Source: Halococcus salifodinae DSM 8989
GTDB taxonomy: Archaea > Halobacteriota > Halobacteria > Halobacteriales > Halococcaceae
NCBI RefSeq assembly: GCF_000336935.1
Contig: NZ_AOME01000051.1
Location: 1-64,000 of the forward strand
Direction: 5' to 3'
DNA: 64,000 bases
A program made the translations under genes and the position numbers. The notes under the pieces were generated by a model, which ran no database searches, had not been told where the DNA came from, and worked only from the letters and a program-made list of their open reading frames with translations. Positions 18,093 to 28,281 of this stretch are shown piece by piece. Every line of letters begins with the position of its first letter. The stretch's first letter is position 1.

Positions 18093-19058
18093 TTAGAGAA
18101 ACGACCCGACGAGATCGGTATCGAGCACCGCGATCACCCCGGTGAGGACGGGGACACTCGCGAGCGTCGTGGTCAGGACGGCGGCGCTGACGTACTCGGG
18201 AGCGGTGATGCCGCCCACTGAGCGGTCGCTCCCCATCTCGATCACGAGGATCAATGGGGTGATCGCCGCGGGCGCGGCACATTCGAGCACGAACACCCGT
18301 GCGACCGTCGTGTTCTCGAAACCGAGCAGGGCCGCGATGGCGAACCCGACGACCGGTGCGACCACGAGTTTGAGCGCGTTCGCGGTGCCGACGCGTGCGA
18401 CCGCCGTGCCGTAGTTCGTGTTCGCGAGCTGGATACCGACGAGCAACAACATCAGCGGGATCGCCGCGTCGCCGACGAGTTTTAGCGTACTCATCGTGGT
18501 GCCGTCGGCGGGCGGGACGACCCCGAGCCAGCGCACAAGCGCCGCGAGCACGACCGCGTAGACGAGGGGAAGTTCGAACACCCGCTTGACCGAGCCGAAC
18601 CCGCCGTCGCCGCCGGAGCGGGAGGCGAGATAGACGCCCACGGTGTAGACCACGACGCTCTGGCCGACGAGATAGACCACGGCGGTCGCGCGGCCGACCA
18701 CCCCGAACGCGAACGCCGAAAGTGGGATGCCGAAGTTGCCCGAGTTCGAAAAGGAGCTCACGAGCACGAGCGCGCTCCGGATGGGTTCGTCCTCGCCGAG
18801 CGCGCGCCCGACGATCTCCGCGGCCATCGCCATGACGAGGATGAATCCGACGACGCCCACGACGAGTTTCACGAGCGTCTCCCCACCGATGTCGGTGGTC
18901 GCGATGCTGTGAAAGACGAGCGCCGGGGCCAGCACGTAGATCGTCACGGTGTTGAGCGGGTCGACTGCGATCGAGCGCACGCGACCGAGAACGAAACCGA
19001 CTGCCGCGATCGTGACGATGGGGAGAATGGCGCTCGCGAAGATCGAGAGGAGGGACAT
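18093..19058 (-). CDS. Auxin-efflux-carrier (AEC) family transporter
   Basis: 321 residues from ATG 19058 (an in-frame upstream start at 19112 adds 18 polar residues and is less likely). About ten transmembrane helices. Hallmarks are LAPALVFHSIA in the first half, SFSNSGNFGIPLSAFAFG in the middle, and the repeat LLLVGIQLANT/PLILVIEMGSD in the second half. AEC carriers export or import carboxylates such as malate or malonate. It is next to the D-lactate dehydrogenase, so a lactate or pyruvate substrate is conceivable but unproven. Confidence 0.85.
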   Translation of the reverse strand: MSLLSIFASAILPIVTIAAVGFVLGRVRSIAVDPLNTVTIYVLAPALVFHSIATTDIGGETLVKLVVGVVGFILVMAMAAEIVGRALGEDEPIRSALVLVSSFSNSGNFGIPLSAFAFGVVGRATAVVYLVGQSVVVYTVGVYLASRSGGDGGFGSVKRVFELPLVYAVVLAALVRWLGVVPPADGTTMSTLKLVGDAAIPLMLLLVGIQLANTNYGTAVARVGTANALKLVVAPVVGFAIAALLGFENTTVARVFVLECAAPAAITPLILVIEMGSDRSVGGITAPEYVSAAVLTTTLASVPVLTGVIAVLDTDLVGSFL

Positions 19059-19205
19059 ACCGGCACCCACCGCCTGTCGGGTTACAAACGTTCCGAGGTG
19101 CGCCCGCTTCACGGAACGCCAAGAGAGCAGTTACTCTCCGCTTCGGGCCGAAAACTCGATGGACGAATCCGTGATGACGACGGTCAGTTCATCCGTATCT
19201 CGGCT

Positions 19206-19756
19206 TCAATCGTACGCGACGCTCGGATTCGCTCCGGCTTGCACCGTGATTTGATACGCGTGCGAGGAGTCCTCAACCCCGATGCATCCGTAGGATTTGA
19301 CTCCTCCTGCCTGCAGTTCGGTGGTTGCAGAGAACACTGGCGACGCCGTGAGATCACGCGGTTCGTGTGGTGCTTCCTCGGAGGGTCGAACGGTCGCGGT
19401 TTTCGGCAGCAGAGTGACCGTTGTCGCTACCGCTCGCTGTGCATTTGTGGTGTTCTCGATAGAAAGGACAACGGGACTTGCTTCGACAATCGCTGTCCCT
19501 GGAGTGCTGGCTGTCTTTCTGCATCCGGAACTCGTCCGCGTGATACGTGTGGCGGTTGGCTTTGCTGTCTCTGTCGAGGCCGGTGGCGAGACCGTTTCTG
19601 TAGTCTCTGCCATGGAACGGGTATGATGGATCTGCCAGAACCGTCCTCCGGAGCTGTCGTCGTGTCGCTTCCCGAACCAGACTGTGAGTCACCAGTACAA
19701 CCCGCAAACAGGGACAGTGTCCCTGCAATCCCGGTAAGTAGCGAACGACGCCTCAT
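19206..19756 (-). pseudogene. Lipoprotein gene broken by a frameshift
   Basis: From ATG 19756 the frame gives MRRRSLLTGIAGTLSLFAGC, a Tat/lipoprotein signal with lipobox FAGC, then a Ser/Thr/Asp linker. Near 19610-19640 the sensible sequence moves to another frame, which continues ETTETVSPPASTETAKPTAT, then a beta-strand-rich domain with VVLSIENTTNAQRAVATTV and ends QITVQAGANPSVAYD at 19206. A single-base indel reconciles the two halves. Either the gene has decayed or the assembly has an error. The domain resembles the intact lipoprotein at 4018-4647. Confidence 0.6.
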
Positions 19757-19927
19757 ACGTCTCGATTTGCCAAAATCAGCATACGCTTTGTGGGAGCGAG
19801 TTCTCATCGCGTGAGAAGAGCGCTCCTTCGAGTGGCTCGTACATTGATCTGGATCGCTCTCTTTCTCTCGCTCCCGTCCGAAAGCGGACTGCTGCTAGCC
19901 GTCACTCGCTCGCCGTTCGGTCGACGA

Positions 19928-20128
19928 TCAGGACTGCTCGCTCTCGCTGAACAGCTCCACGAGCGCGGCCGCGTGTTCGTCGCTCGGAACCTGGTCGCCG
20001 TCCTCCCACGCCGCGACCACGGTCGTCGTGGTTTCGAGAGTGGCCGCGACTTCCATCTGATGGAGACCACGGGACTGACGGCGAGCGCGGAGTTCCTGAC
20101 CGAGTGGCGGGTTATTCTGCGTTGTCAT
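19928..20128 (-). CDS. Minimal XRE-type helix-turn-helix protein
   Basis: 66 residues consisting almost only of an HTH_3 fold: GQELRARRQSRGLHQMEVAA, then a recognition-helix region TTTTVVAAWEDGDQ and VPSDEHAAALVELF. It probably binds DNA, perhaps as a dimer. Its ATG lies 17 bases inside the 3' end of the GAF gene, so the two are translationally coupled and the pair may work as a split one-component sensor. No third domain is present. Confidence 0.7.
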   Translation of the reverse strand: MTTQNNPPLGQELRARRQSRGLHQMEVAATLETTTTVVAAWEDGDQVPSDEHAAALVELFSESEQS

Positions 20129-20573
20129 GCGAGACGATCTGCTTACCGATGCTCATCAGCCCCTGACGTTCTTCGGCGGTAAACTCGTACTGTTCCGGCT
20201 TACCGACCCCAATCGTTCCTTCGAGCGTGCCATCCTCTCCGATGATCGGGGCAGCAAGCGATCCTTCCATTCCCGTCGCGCGTGCGCCGTCTTCGGCGAC
20301 GCCGGAGTCGTCCGTCTGTAGATTACAGACATCGACTGGCTCCATTCGCTCGGCCGCCAATCCAGCCATTCCTTTGCCGACCGGGATCGTCTCGATCCGA
20401 GAAAGAACGGAATCCGGAATACCGACGGAAGCGACGAGCTGTAACCCGTCTTCGTCCTTTCGATGGAGCGTGCCTGACGTACAGCCGAACTCCGCGACGA
20501 CATTTTGGAGAGCGTCCCTCGTTCCCTCGTCGGGTTTCGGCGCGATGGAAGACGGTGTCTCTTCGTCGTTCAT
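20112..20573 (-). CDS. GAF-domain sensor protein
   Basis: 153 residues from ATG 20573. A GTG at 20606 is rejected because a TATA-like TTTAAG at about 20607-20612 would place the transcription start downstream of it. The GAF fold spans about 20-145: LQNVVAEFGCTSGTLHRKDE, PVGKGMAGLAAERMEPVDVC and AAPIIGEDGTLEGTIGVGK. GAF domains bind small molecules, haem or Fe-S clusters; the two Cys residues (in EFGCTSG and VDVCNL) could be redox-sensitive. No output domain is attached; the overlapping HTH gene likely provides it. Confidence 0.8.
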   Translation of the reverse strand: MNDEETPSSIAPKPDEGTRDALQNVVAEFGCTSGTLHRKDEDGLQLVASVGIPDSVLSRIETIPVGKGMAGLAAERMEPVDVCNLQTDDSGVAEDGARATGMEGSLAAPIIGEDGTLEGTIGVGKPEQYEFTAEERQGLMSIGKQIVSHDNAE

Positions 20574-20699
20574 CGTCGTTGGTTCGTCGGTACCGGTGTC
20601 AGTCACTTAAACGTACCCGCATAGCGCGTAAGTGCGAGCAAGGACCAGAAAGGAGGGGATTCGAGACGACGCCGAATCACCCCGACGAAGCGACGACGC

Positions 20700-22280
20700 T
20701 CACTCGATCGTATCGTCGAGAGCGCACTCGATGGCGTCGTCGAGCCGTCCCGTGGCCACCAGCTCGGTCGCGATCTCGATCTCGGTGTGGAGCGGCCGGT
20801 CGTCGTCGAGCGGCGGCACGTGTTCGCGGATCGCGTCGTAGGCCGCGCCAGTCCCCGCCCCAGGATCGAGACCGTCGTCGACGAACTCCATCGCCTGTGC
20901 GCCACAGAGGAGTTCGATCCCCACAGTTGCGAGCGCGTTCTCGACGGCGGTCCGGGCGTGGTGTGCGCTTTCGGCGCTCATACTCACGTGATCCTCCTGA
21001 CCGCCGCTCACGGGCGTGTTGTCGGTCGCGGGCGACCCGAGCGATCGACTCTGGTTCACGAGCGTGGCGGCGCTGTACTGGGCGATCATGTAGCCCGAGC
21101 GGACGCCGCTTTCGGGCGTGAGGAACGGTGGGAGGTGATCCTCCTGGAGATTCGGATTGAGCAGCCGATCGGTGCGGCGCTCGGCGATCGCGGCGAGCTC
21201 CGTGAGTGCGTTCGTGAGATAATCGAGCCGGAGCGCGAGCGGCTCCCCATGAAAATTGCCGCCCGAGAGCACGCCGACCGACGCCGTGCCGCTCGCGCGT
21301 TCGTCGACCTCGCTCCCCGAAAAGACGAGCGGGTTGTCGGTCGCGCTATTCAGCTCGGTTTCGACGGCCTCGCGGAGGTGGGCGATCGCGTCGCGCACCG
21401 CGCCGTGGACCTGCGGGAGACAGCGTAACGAGTAGGCGTCCTGAACCCGATCACAGTTGCGGTGAGACTCGACGATCCCCGAGCCGGCGGTGAGTTTTCG
21501 GACGTTCCGCGCGCTCGCAGCCTGGCCGTCGTGGGGCCGCACGTCCTGAATCGCCGGATCGCAGGAGGCAGTCGTCCCCATCGAGACCTCGGTCGTGAGT
21601 GCGCCAGCGACATCTGCTCCGCGAACGGCGCGCTCGGCGTCGACGACACAGAGCGCGGCCAGCCCGACGGACAGTTGGGTGCCGTTGATGAGCGCGAGCC
21701 CCTCCTTCGCGGCGAGTGAGAGTGGTTCGAGGCCTGCCCGTGCGAGCGCCGCCTCGCCGTCGAGTCGCTCGCCGTCCACTTCTGCGGTTCCTTCACCCAA
21801 CAGGACGAGGGCTTGGTGGGCTAGTGGTGCGAGATCGCCGCTCGCGCCGAGGCTGCCCCGCGACCGGACGACCGGATGGACGCCCTCGTTGAGCATCGTC
21901 ACGAGGTGATCGATGACGACCTCGCGGATGCCCGAATACCCTTTCACCAAGGCGTTGATCCTGGTGAGCATCATCGCACGGACCGCCTCGCGATCGAGTT
22001 CGTCACCCACGCCGGAGGCGTGGCTCCGGACGAGATTGGTCTGGAGGCGCTCGCGCTCGCCCTCGGGGATGCGTTCGGTCACGAGCTGGCCGAATCCGGT
22101 GTTCAGGCCGTAGACCGCCTCGCCGCTTTCGAGAACCTCTTCAACGCGCTCACGGGACTCCCGAACGGCCTCGCGCGCGGACTCGGCGATCGTCACCTTC
22201 GCGTCGTCGCGAGCGACCGCAGCCACGCCCTCGGGTGTGAGCGACGCCCCGTCGAGAACGACTGGCTCGCGCTCACTCAT
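20700..22280 (-). CDS. hutH: Histidine ammonia-lyase
   Basis: 526 residues. GSLGASGDLAPLAH (about 140-153) contains the Ala-Ser-Gly triad that cyclises into the MIO electrophile. SLGSPATDNTPVSGGQEDHVSM further supports the family. It converts histidine to trans-urocanate and ammonia, the first step of histidine catabolism, in the cytoplasm. It is last in the hut operon, its ATG overlapping the hutI stop by 8 bases. Confidence 0.96.
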   Translation of the reverse strand: MSEREPVVLDGASLTPEGVAAVARDDAKVTIAESAREAVRESRERVEEVLESGEAVYGLNTGFGQLVTERIPEGERERLQTNLVRSHASGVGDELDREAVRAMMLTRINALVKGYSGIREVVIDHLVTMLNEGVHPVVRSRGSLGASGDLAPLAHQALVLLGEGTAEVDGERLDGEAALARAGLEPLSLAAKEGLALINGTQLSVGLAALCVVDAERAVRGADVAGALTTEVSMGTTASCDPAIQDVRPHDGQAASARNVRKLTAGSGIVESHRNCDRVQDAYSLRCLPQVHGAVRDAIAHLREAVETELNSATDNPLVFSGSEVDERASGTASVGVLSGGNFHGEPLALRLDYLTNALTELAAIAERRTDRLLNPNLQEDHLPPFLTPESGVRSGYMIAQYSAATLVNQSRSLGSPATDNTPVSGGQEDHVSMSAESAHHARTAVENALATVGIELLCGAQAMEFVDDGLDPGAGTGAAYDAIREHVPPLDDDRPLHTEIEIATELVATGRLDDAIECALDDTIE

Positions 22281-23541
22281 GATTGCCCTCCATCCCCGAG
22301 ACCGGTTCGCCGCGCTTAAGCACCGTTTCGACGGTGTTCACGCCGAAGTTGTACGGCACGTGGACGTGCGATGGTGCATCGACGATGGTCACGTCGGCGG
22401 CCATTCCCTCGCGGAGCGTGCCGACCCCGTCCGCTCCGTCCGCCCCATCCGCCTCGCCGGCACGATCGAGCGCGCGTGCGCCGCCGTGAGTGCCAGCCAG
22501 CAGTGCCTCGGCGGGCGTCATCTCCATCCCGACGCAGGCGAGTGCGATCGCGAACCCCATGCTCTGAGAGTGACAGTTCGGGTTGAAATCGGTCGCCACC
22601 GCGACCGACCCTCCCTCGTCGAGAAACGCCCGCGCGTCGGCGTAGTCCGCGCCGAGTGAGAAGGCCGTGCCGGGAAGGAGGACTGGCGTGACGCCCGCGT
22701 CGGCGAGCGCCGCACGGTCGTCGGCGTTCGCGTGGAGCAGATGGTCCGCGCTCGCCGCGTCGAGATCGGCCGCGAGCTGTGCGCCGCCGAGCCGGACGAA
22801 CTCCTCGGCGTGAACTTTGGGGGTGAGTCCGTGTTCGACGCCGGCTTCGAGCACCCGTCTCGACTGTGCGACCGAGAACACGTCTTCCTCGCAGAACACG
22901 TCACAGAACTCGGCGACCCCCTGGTCGGCGACTGCGGGGAGCTGGTCGTCGAGGACTCGCTCCGTGTACGCCTCGGCATCGCTCCCCTCGGGAACGGCGT
23001 GTGCACCCATGAACGTGGGGACCACGTCAATCGGGTGGGCATCGTCGGCCCGCCGGATGACGTCGAGCATCCGGAGTTCGGTTCCGGTGTCGAGGCCGTA
23101 GCCGGATTTGATCTCTACTGTGGTGGTGCCGTGAGCGAGCATCGTGTCAAGATGGCCGAGCAGGTTCGAGAGCAACTGCTCGTCGCTCGCCTCGCGGACG
23201 GCGCGCACGGTTCGGAGAATGCCGCCGCCTTCGGCGAGGATCTCCTGATACTCCTTCCCGCGGAGCTTCGCCGCGAACTCGTCGGAGCGATCGCCAGCGA
23301 ACAGGCCGTGGGTGTGTGAATCCACAAACCCCGGAATCACGCTCCGTCCATCGGCGTCGATCGCATGGCTGGCGTTCTCGGGCGGATGTTCCGCAACGAT
23401 CTCGTCGGTCGGACCGACAGCGGCCACGCGACCGTCGACAACGGCGAGAGCGGCGTCCTCGTATCGTTCGAGTGTGTCGTCGTCGCCAGGTCCGACGACG
23501 ATCTCGCTCGCATCGTGAATGAGCGTCGTGAGTTCAGTCAT
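22273..23541 (-). CDS. hutI: Imidazolonepropionase
   Basis: 422 residues of the amidohydrolase superfamily. [16 protein letters not shown] (about 69-84) carries the H-x-H metal ligands, followed by [15 protein letters not shown] (about 143-157), [18 protein letters not shown] and [14 protein letters not shown] with the later His/Asp ligands. It hydrolyses 4-imidazolone-5-propionate to N-formimino-L-glutamate. Eight-base overlaps with both neighbours in the operon. Confidence 0.96.
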   Translation of the reverse strand: MTELTTLIHDASEIVVGPGDDDTLERYEDAALAVVDGRVAAVGPTDEIVAEHPPENASHAIDADGRSVIPGFVDSHTHGLFAGDRSDEFAAKLRGKEYQEILAEGGGILRTVRAVREASDEQLLSNLLGHLDTMLAHGTTTVEIKSGYGLDTGTELRMLDVIRRADDAHPIDVVPTFMGAHAVPEGSDAEAYTERVLDDQLPAVADQGVAEFCDVFCEEDVFSVAQSRRVLEAGVEHGLTPKVHAEEFVRLGGAQLAADLDAASADHLLHANADDRAALADAGVTPVLLPGTAFSLGADYADARAFLDEGGSVAVATDFNPNCHSQSMGFAIALACVGMEMTPAEALLAGTHGGARALDRAGEADGADGADGVGTLREGMAADVTIVDAPSHVHVPYNFGVNTVETVLKRGEPVSGMEGNHE

Positions 23542-24457
23542 CGTGTTCCTCCATGTGTCCCGTCAGAAAGTGAGCGACGGCTCGTGCGCCCGCGGCGGCA
23601 GTCCGTCCCTCGGTGTCGAGCGGCGGCGCACACTCGACGACCTCGAACCCCGCCACGCGGTCGTCGGCCGCGACACGACGGAGGCTTTCGAAGAGTTCGC
23701 GCGTCGTGATCCCGCCGGGTGTGGGTGCGCTCACGCCCGGCGCGGCTGTGGCGTCGAGCACGTCGAGGTCCAAACTGACGTAGAGCGTCTCGACGCCGGC
23801 CATCGCGTCGAGCGCGCGGTCGACCGCTCCAGCGAGATCGTCGCCGACCGCTTCGCTCGTGACGATCGCGCCGTTCTGTTCGTCGACGTACTCGGCGTAC
23901 GCCGTCGAGGTTTCGAAGTGACGCGCCCCGACGCAGGCGTAGGCGTCGAGACCCGCCTCGTGGAGCTGTCGGTACGGCGTCCCGCTGGTCGGCTCTCCGC
24001 GGACCTCACGACAGTCGAGATGAGCGTCGAAGTTGACGACGCCGAGCGACTCCGAGAGCAGCGGTGTGGCGTTCGGGTACGTGAGCGAGTTGTCGCCACC
24101 GAGGAAGACTGGAAGCGCGTCGCTGGCATGAATCTCGCGGGTGGTCTCGCGGACGGTCTCTTGGACCGAGCTAACATCGCCATCCGGAATCGTGACGTTA
24201 CCGAGGTCGCCGATCGATTCGACGGGACCTGCATCGAAGTGGTGGGTTTTGACGCCGGCGAGTGCTTCGCGGAGCGCAGCCGGTCCTTCGCGCGCGCCGC
24301 GTCGGCCGATCACCGCGCCGTCGTAGGGCTCGCCGACGAGCACCGCGTCGAACTCGACGGCGCGATCGAGCGTCGCCGGTTCGACGACGTCGCCGAACTG
24401 CTCGTCGTTCGGGTCTGACGACGGCCCCGACCACGCCGGCGGCTCGTGCAGGCTCAT
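23534..24457 (-). CDS. hutG: Formimidoylglutamase (arginase superfamily)
   Basis: 307 residues. The di-manganese motifs of ureohydrolases are present: [10 protein letters not shown] (about 118-127), [10 protein letters not shown] (about 140-149) and [14 protein letters not shown] (about 226-239). In this operon the substrate is formiminoglutamate, giving glutamate and formamide. Haloarchaea therefore use the short hut route rather than a formimidoyl-THF route. The ATG overlaps the hutU stop by four bases (ATGA). Confidence 0.94.
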   Translation of the reverse strand: MSLHEPPAWSGPSSDPNDEQFGDVVEPATLDRAVEFDAVLVGEPYDGAVIGRRGAREGPAALREALAGVKTHHFDAGPVESIGDLGNVTIPDGDVSSVQETVRETTREIHASDALPVFLGGDNSLTYPNATPLLSESLGVVNFDAHLDCREVRGEPTSGTPYRQLHEAGLDAYACVGARHFETSTAYAEYVDEQNGAIVTSEAVGDDLAGAVDRALDAMAGVETLYVSLDLDVLDATAAPGVSAPTPGGITTRELFESLRRVAADDRVAGFEVVECAPPLDTEGRTAAAGARAVAHFLTGHMEEHDD

Positions 24458-26247
24458 TGTCGATCCCGTATCGGCACCGCCACGTCCGACTGGTCGGCCT
24501 CGTCGATGGCATCTTCGTAGCCCGCGTCGGCGTGGCGGATCACCCCCATACCGGGATCGGTCGTAAAGACGCGTCGAGCTTTCTCGGCAGCCAGTTCGGA
24601 GCCGTCGAGCACGACGTGGTTGTTGGCGTGGAGCGCGTTGCCGATGCCGACGCCGCCGCCGTCGTGGACGCTCACGATGTCCGCGCCCGCCGCGCAGTTC
24701 AGCAGCGCGTTCAGGATCGGCCAGTCGGCGACTGCGTCGGTGCCGTCCTTCATCGCCTCGGTCTCGCGGTGTGGGCTAGCGACGCTGCCGGCGTCGAGGT
24801 GATCGCGGGTGACGACAATCGGCGCGCTGATCTCACCGTCGGCGACCAACTCGTTGATCCGGAGTGCGAACCGCGCGCGCTCGGTGAGGCCGTCGGCGTC
24901 GTCCTCGGCGTGGTAGCCGAGCCAACAGACCCGCGACGGGAGGCCCTGGAAGGACACCTGCTCCTGGGCGAGGTCGATCCAACGGGCGAGCGACTCCTTT
25001 TCGGGGAACAGTTCGGTCACCGCCTCGTCGGTACGGTGGATGTCGGCGGGATCGCCCGAGAGCGCCGCCCAGCGGAACGGCCCGCGGCCGCGGCAGAACA
25101 TCGGCCGGATGTAGGCGGGAACGAACCCCGGGAAGTCGAACGCCTGGCGATCCTCCGGATCGCTGCCCGACAGCGGCCACATGCCGCTGTCGACATCCTC
25201 ACGCCCGCGGTGATCCTCGACCTGCCCGCGGAGGTTGTTGCCGTACTCGAAGGCGACCGCGCCGCGATCCTGGAGTTCGAGGATGGCGTCGACGTGGCGC
25301 TCCATCGTGTCGAGGCTCTCTTCGACGTAGCGCTCTGGATTCTTCTCTCGGAGCTCGTCGGCTTCGTCGACCGTGTAGCCGCTCGGGTAATACCCCTCCA
25401 GCTCGTCGTGGGCGCTGGTCTGGTCGGTCACGACGTCGGGGACGAAGTCCCGGTCATCCATCGCTTCGAGCATGTCCGCGACGTTCATCTCGACCGCGAC
25501 GCTGTACGGCTCGCCGGCTTCGGCTGCCGCCTCGGCGGCGGCGAGCGCCTCGTCGAGGCTCTCGGCGCGCTCCATCAGGTAGTCCGTCTCCAGTCGGCGC
25601 TCGATCCGATGGGTGTCGACTTCGGCGGCGATACAGACACCCCGATTCATCGTGACTGCGAGCGGCTGTGCGCCGCTCATCCCTCCCAGACCGCCGGTGG
25701 CGACGATCTTGCCTTCGAGGTCGTCGTCATATTCTTGACGACCGAGTTCGGCGAGAGTCTCGTAGGTTCCCTGGATGATCCCCTGCGTGCCGATGTACGC
25801 CCACGAGCCGGCAGTCATCTGGCCGTACATGATCTTGCCCTCGGCTTCGAGTTCGTGGAAGTGCTCCCAGTCGTCCCACTTCCCTACAAGATTCGAGTTC
25901 GCGATGAGGACGCGGGGCGCGCGCTCGTGGGTCGGGAACCGGCCGACTGGTTTGCCCGACTGGACGAGGAGGGTTTCCTCGTCGCCGAGATCACGCAACT
26001 CGGCGAGGATGGTGTCGTAGGCGTCCCAGCTGCGGGCCGCCCGTCCGGTCCCGCCGTACACCACGAGGTCCTCGGGCTTTTCGGCGACCTCAGGATCGAG
26101 ATTGTTGTTGAGCATCCGGAGAGCGGCCTCCTGTCGCCAGCCTTCACATTCGATCTCGGTGCCCGTCGGCGCGCCCTGGTACTCGCGCCACTCGTTGGAC
26201 GGTTCGCCGATTCCGGACTCGGTCGCGGCGGACTCCTGTTCGCTCAT
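24454..26247 (-). CDS. hutU: Urocanate hydratase
   Basis: 597 residues from ATG 26247 (a TTG immediately upstream is disregarded). NAD-binding [19 protein letters not shown] and the conserved [30 protein letters not shown]-like and [17 protein letters not shown] segments identify the enzyme, which uses tightly bound NAD+ as an electrophile to hydrate urocanate. Length is slightly above bacterial HutU (about 555) because of an acidic N-terminal tail. It is the first gene of the operon; the promoter should lie in 26250-26310. Confidence 0.96.
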   Translation of the reverse strand: MSEQESAATESGIGEPSNEWREYQGAPTGTEIECEGWRQEAALRMLNNNLDPEVAEKPEDLVVYGGTGRAARSWDAYDTILAELRDLGDEETLLVQSGKPVGRFPTHERAPRVLIANSNLVGKWDDWEHFHELEAEGKIMYGQMTAGSWAYIGTQGIIQGTYETLAELGRQEYDDDLEGKIVATGGLGGMSGAQPLAVTMNRGVCIAAEVDTHRIERRLETDYLMERAESLDEALAAAEAAAEAGEPYSVAVEMNVADMLEAMDDRDFVPDVVTDQTSAHDELEGYYPSGYTVDEADELREKNPERYVEESLDTMERHVDAILELQDRGAVAFEYGNNLRGQVEDHRGREDVDSGMWPLSGSDPEDRQAFDFPGFVPAYIRPMFCRGRGPFRWAALSGDPADIHRTDEAVTELFPEKESLARWIDLAQEQVSFQGLPSRVCWLGYHAEDDADGLTERARFALRINELVADGEISAPIVVTRDHLDAGSVASPHRETEAMKDGTDAVADWPILNALLNCAAGADIVSVHDGGGVGIGNALHANNHVVLDGSELAAEKARRVFTTDPGMGVIRHADAGYEDAIDEADQSDVAVPIRDRQ

Positions 26248-26722
26248 CAATGGACGTACGTGAGTGATTCACCAGACTGTTTCCCCTCCATAAGGAGAAT
26301 AATTCATATGATCGGATCGTCACTGCTCGTTCGCGTTCACGACCGCCGATGGAATCGTGGCTTCGGCGCGGTGCTGTCCGGCCACTGTGCGGTGTAACGG
26401 ATAAACACCACGCCACGTGGCGATTGATCATCCTTGATCGTGTCGGTGGGAAGAAGCACTATGGATACGGCTACCGAACGGGGACCGTTCGGCCACGAGC
26501 ACCGATTCGCTCTGCGACGGGCACTGGCGGTCGGGAAACGACTCCCGTTCGTGAGGCCGTCGTGGTCTCGCGCCATCGATCCGAGACCGACGGCGGAACC
26601 GACTCGGTGTCGAACCAGCGGGCACACATGTCGGAGTGGTAGCGAATGACTGACGAGAACGACCGACTGCGACGCGTTTCGAAGCCGTTTAACCGGATTG
26701 TGGCTGACGTGGAGGTGAACGG
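26248..26722. other. 475-base divergent intergenic region (hutU / nhaC-type)
   Basis: It holds AT-rich sequence before hutU (around 26280-26310), a perfect 12-base palindrome CGCCACGTGGCG at 26411-26422, and GC-rich sequence with weak overlapping reading frames (26434-26649) that do not resemble a known protein and may be decayed. A TTTAAC element at about 26688 precedes the transporter gene. Confidence 0.4.
26711..26717 (+). promoter_or_regulatory. Strong Shine-Dalgarno site before the NhaC-type gene
   Basis: GGAGGTG ends five bases before ATG 26723, a near-perfect complement to the archaeal 16S rRNA 3' end. Most other starts in the window look leaderless, so this fixes the start and suggests a leadered transcript. 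Confidence 0.6.
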
Positions 26723-28201
26723 ATGGTAGCGTTCGAACCGCGGCTGTTCGAGGAGATCGCTCCCGAGGAACGACCGTCGCTCGCGGCGGCGCTCGTTCCC
26801 GTCGGAGCGATGATCGTCTTTCTCAGCGTCGGCATCGTCGTCTTCGGACTTGACCCGCAGTTCCCGCTGTTCTGGGGGATCGCCTTCACCGGGCTGTTCG
26901 CTCGGCTGCATCTCGGGTTTTCGTGGGACGAACTGTACGACGGCATCACCGACAGCATCCTGATGGGGATGCGGGTGATTCTCATCATGTTCGTCGTCTA
27001 CGCGCTGATCGCGACGTGGGTGCAGGCGGGCACCATTCCGGGACTGATGTACTACGGCCTGGAGCTACTCACGCCGTCGATCTTCCTGCCGTTGACCGCC
27101 GTTCTCGCGGCGATCGTCTCGTTTGCGGTCGGTTCGTCGTGGACCACGGCCGGTACGCTCGGCGTTGCGTTCATCGGGATCGGCTCCGGACTCGGCATTC
27201 CCGCTCCGATGACCGCCGGGGCCATTCTCACGGGCGCGTACACGGGCGACAAGCAGTCGCCGCTGTCGGATACGACGAACCTCGCGGCCGCCGTGACGAA
27301 CACCGACCTCTACGACCACATCAACGCGATGCGCGCCGGCACGCTCCTCGCGTTCGGGATCTCGGTCGTTCTCTACGTGTTCCTCGGCCTGAGCGCGTCC
27401 GGGAACATTCCAGTCGGACGCGTCGGCGCGATCCAGAGCGCGATCCAGGGGTCGTACGTCGTGACACCGCTCGTCTTCCTCCCGCTGGTCGTCACCTTCG
27501 GCCTCGCGATCTACGGCGTCCCGGCACTCCCCTCGCTCGGGGCGGGCGTCTTCGCGGGCGCTCTCACGTCGGTGTTCGTTCAGAGGACCGAGTTCGCCGC
27601 CGCGTGGTCGGCCGCCCAGTCCGGGACCGCCCCCGAAACGGGGATGGAACTCGTGAACGGTCTGCTCGAAAGCGGCGGGCTGCTCGGTGGCGCGTGGATC
27701 GTCACGATCGCGCTCGCCGCGCTCTCACTCGGCGGGATGCTCGAACGAACGGGGATCCTCGCCGTCCTCGCCCACCACCTCGGCCGGCTGAGTCGCGGCG
27801 TGGCGAGTCTCACCGGTGTGACGGCGATCTCGGCCGTCTCGATGAACATGCTCGCCGCAGAGCAGTACATCAGCATCGTCGTGCCGGGGATGACCCTCAG
27901 AAACCTCTACAGCGAACAGGGTCTGAAGAGCAAGAACCTCTCGCGCGCCGTCGAGGCCGCCGGGACGACGACGGCCGCCCTCATCCCGTGGGGCAGCGGC
28001 GGCCTCTTCATGGCCGGCACTCTCGGGGTTCCGACGCTGACGTACGCCCCCTACTACTTCTTCGGGTTCCTCTCGCCGCTCGTCCTCCTGCTCATGGGTG
28101 TCACCGGCTGGGGGATCGAGTACCAGGAGGGAGCGCACGGCGACGGCGACGACGCCACATCGACAGGCGGTGGGGCGACGGCTCCCGCTGGCGAGGACTG
28201 A
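26723..28201 (+). CDS. NhaC-family Na+/H+ antiporter-like transporter
   Basis: 492 residues with about twelve transmembrane helices. VSFAVGSSWTTAGTLGVAFI, GAYTGDKQSPLSDTTNLAAA (residues about 171-190) and SVSMNMLAAEQYISIVVPGM are typical NhaC signatures. The family exchanges Na+ for H+ and sometimes carries amino-acid-like solutes. Its position divergent from hutU makes it a candidate Na+-coupled histidine or urocanate transporter, but that is inference from context. The C-terminal tail is acidic and Gly/Thr-rich. Confidence 0.87.
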   Translation: MVAFEPRLFEEIAPEERPSLAAALVPVGAMIVFLSVGIVVFGLDPQFPLFWGIAFTGLFARLHLGFSWDELYDGITDSILMGMRVILIMFVVYALIATWVQAGTIPGLMYYGLELLTPSIFLPLTAVLAAIVSFAVGSSWTTAGTLGVAFIGIGSGLGIPAPMTAGAILTGAYTGDKQSPLSDTTNLAAAVTNTDLYDHINAMRAGTLLAFGISVVLYVFLGLSASGNIPVGRVGAIQSAIQGSYVVTPLVFLPLVVTFGLAIYGVPALPSLGAGVFAGALTSVFVQRTEFAAAWSAAQSGTAPETGMELVNGLLESGGLLGGAWIVTIALAALSLGGMLERTGILAVLAHHLGRLSRGVASLTGVTAISAVSMNMLAAEQYISIVVPGMTLRNLYSEQGLKSKNLSRAVEAAGTTTAALIPWGSGGLFMAGTLGVPTLTYAPYYFFGFLSPLVLLLMGVTGWGIEYQEGAHGDGDDATSTGGGATAPAGED

Positions 28202-28250
28202 CGCTGCGGCGCGGTTCGACACCAGAATCGCTCTCGCTCGTGTGAAGCAG

Positions 28251-28260
28251 TATTTACGAT
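28251..28260 (+). promoter_or_regulatory. Leaderless promoter of the HTH_10 regulator
   Basis: TATTTACGAT lies about 28 bases before ATG 28282, matching the TATA spacing for a leaderless start. Confidence 0.5.
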
Positions 28261-28281
28261 AGCGTGGCCGTGTTCCGAGAT

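Noticed and set aside
24262-26397. A 711-residue open frame opposite hutU, and similar long frames at 28054-30387, 32926-34875, 40214-42415 and 60880-62904
   Set aside because: All are antisense or out-of-frame shadows of well-supported genes and lack recognisable motifs. High G+C removes stop codons from these frames.
26434-26649. Short open frames between hutU and the NhaC-type gene
   Set aside because: Several frames overlap with no consistent acidic composition or motif; at best a decayed gene, so not annotated as coding.
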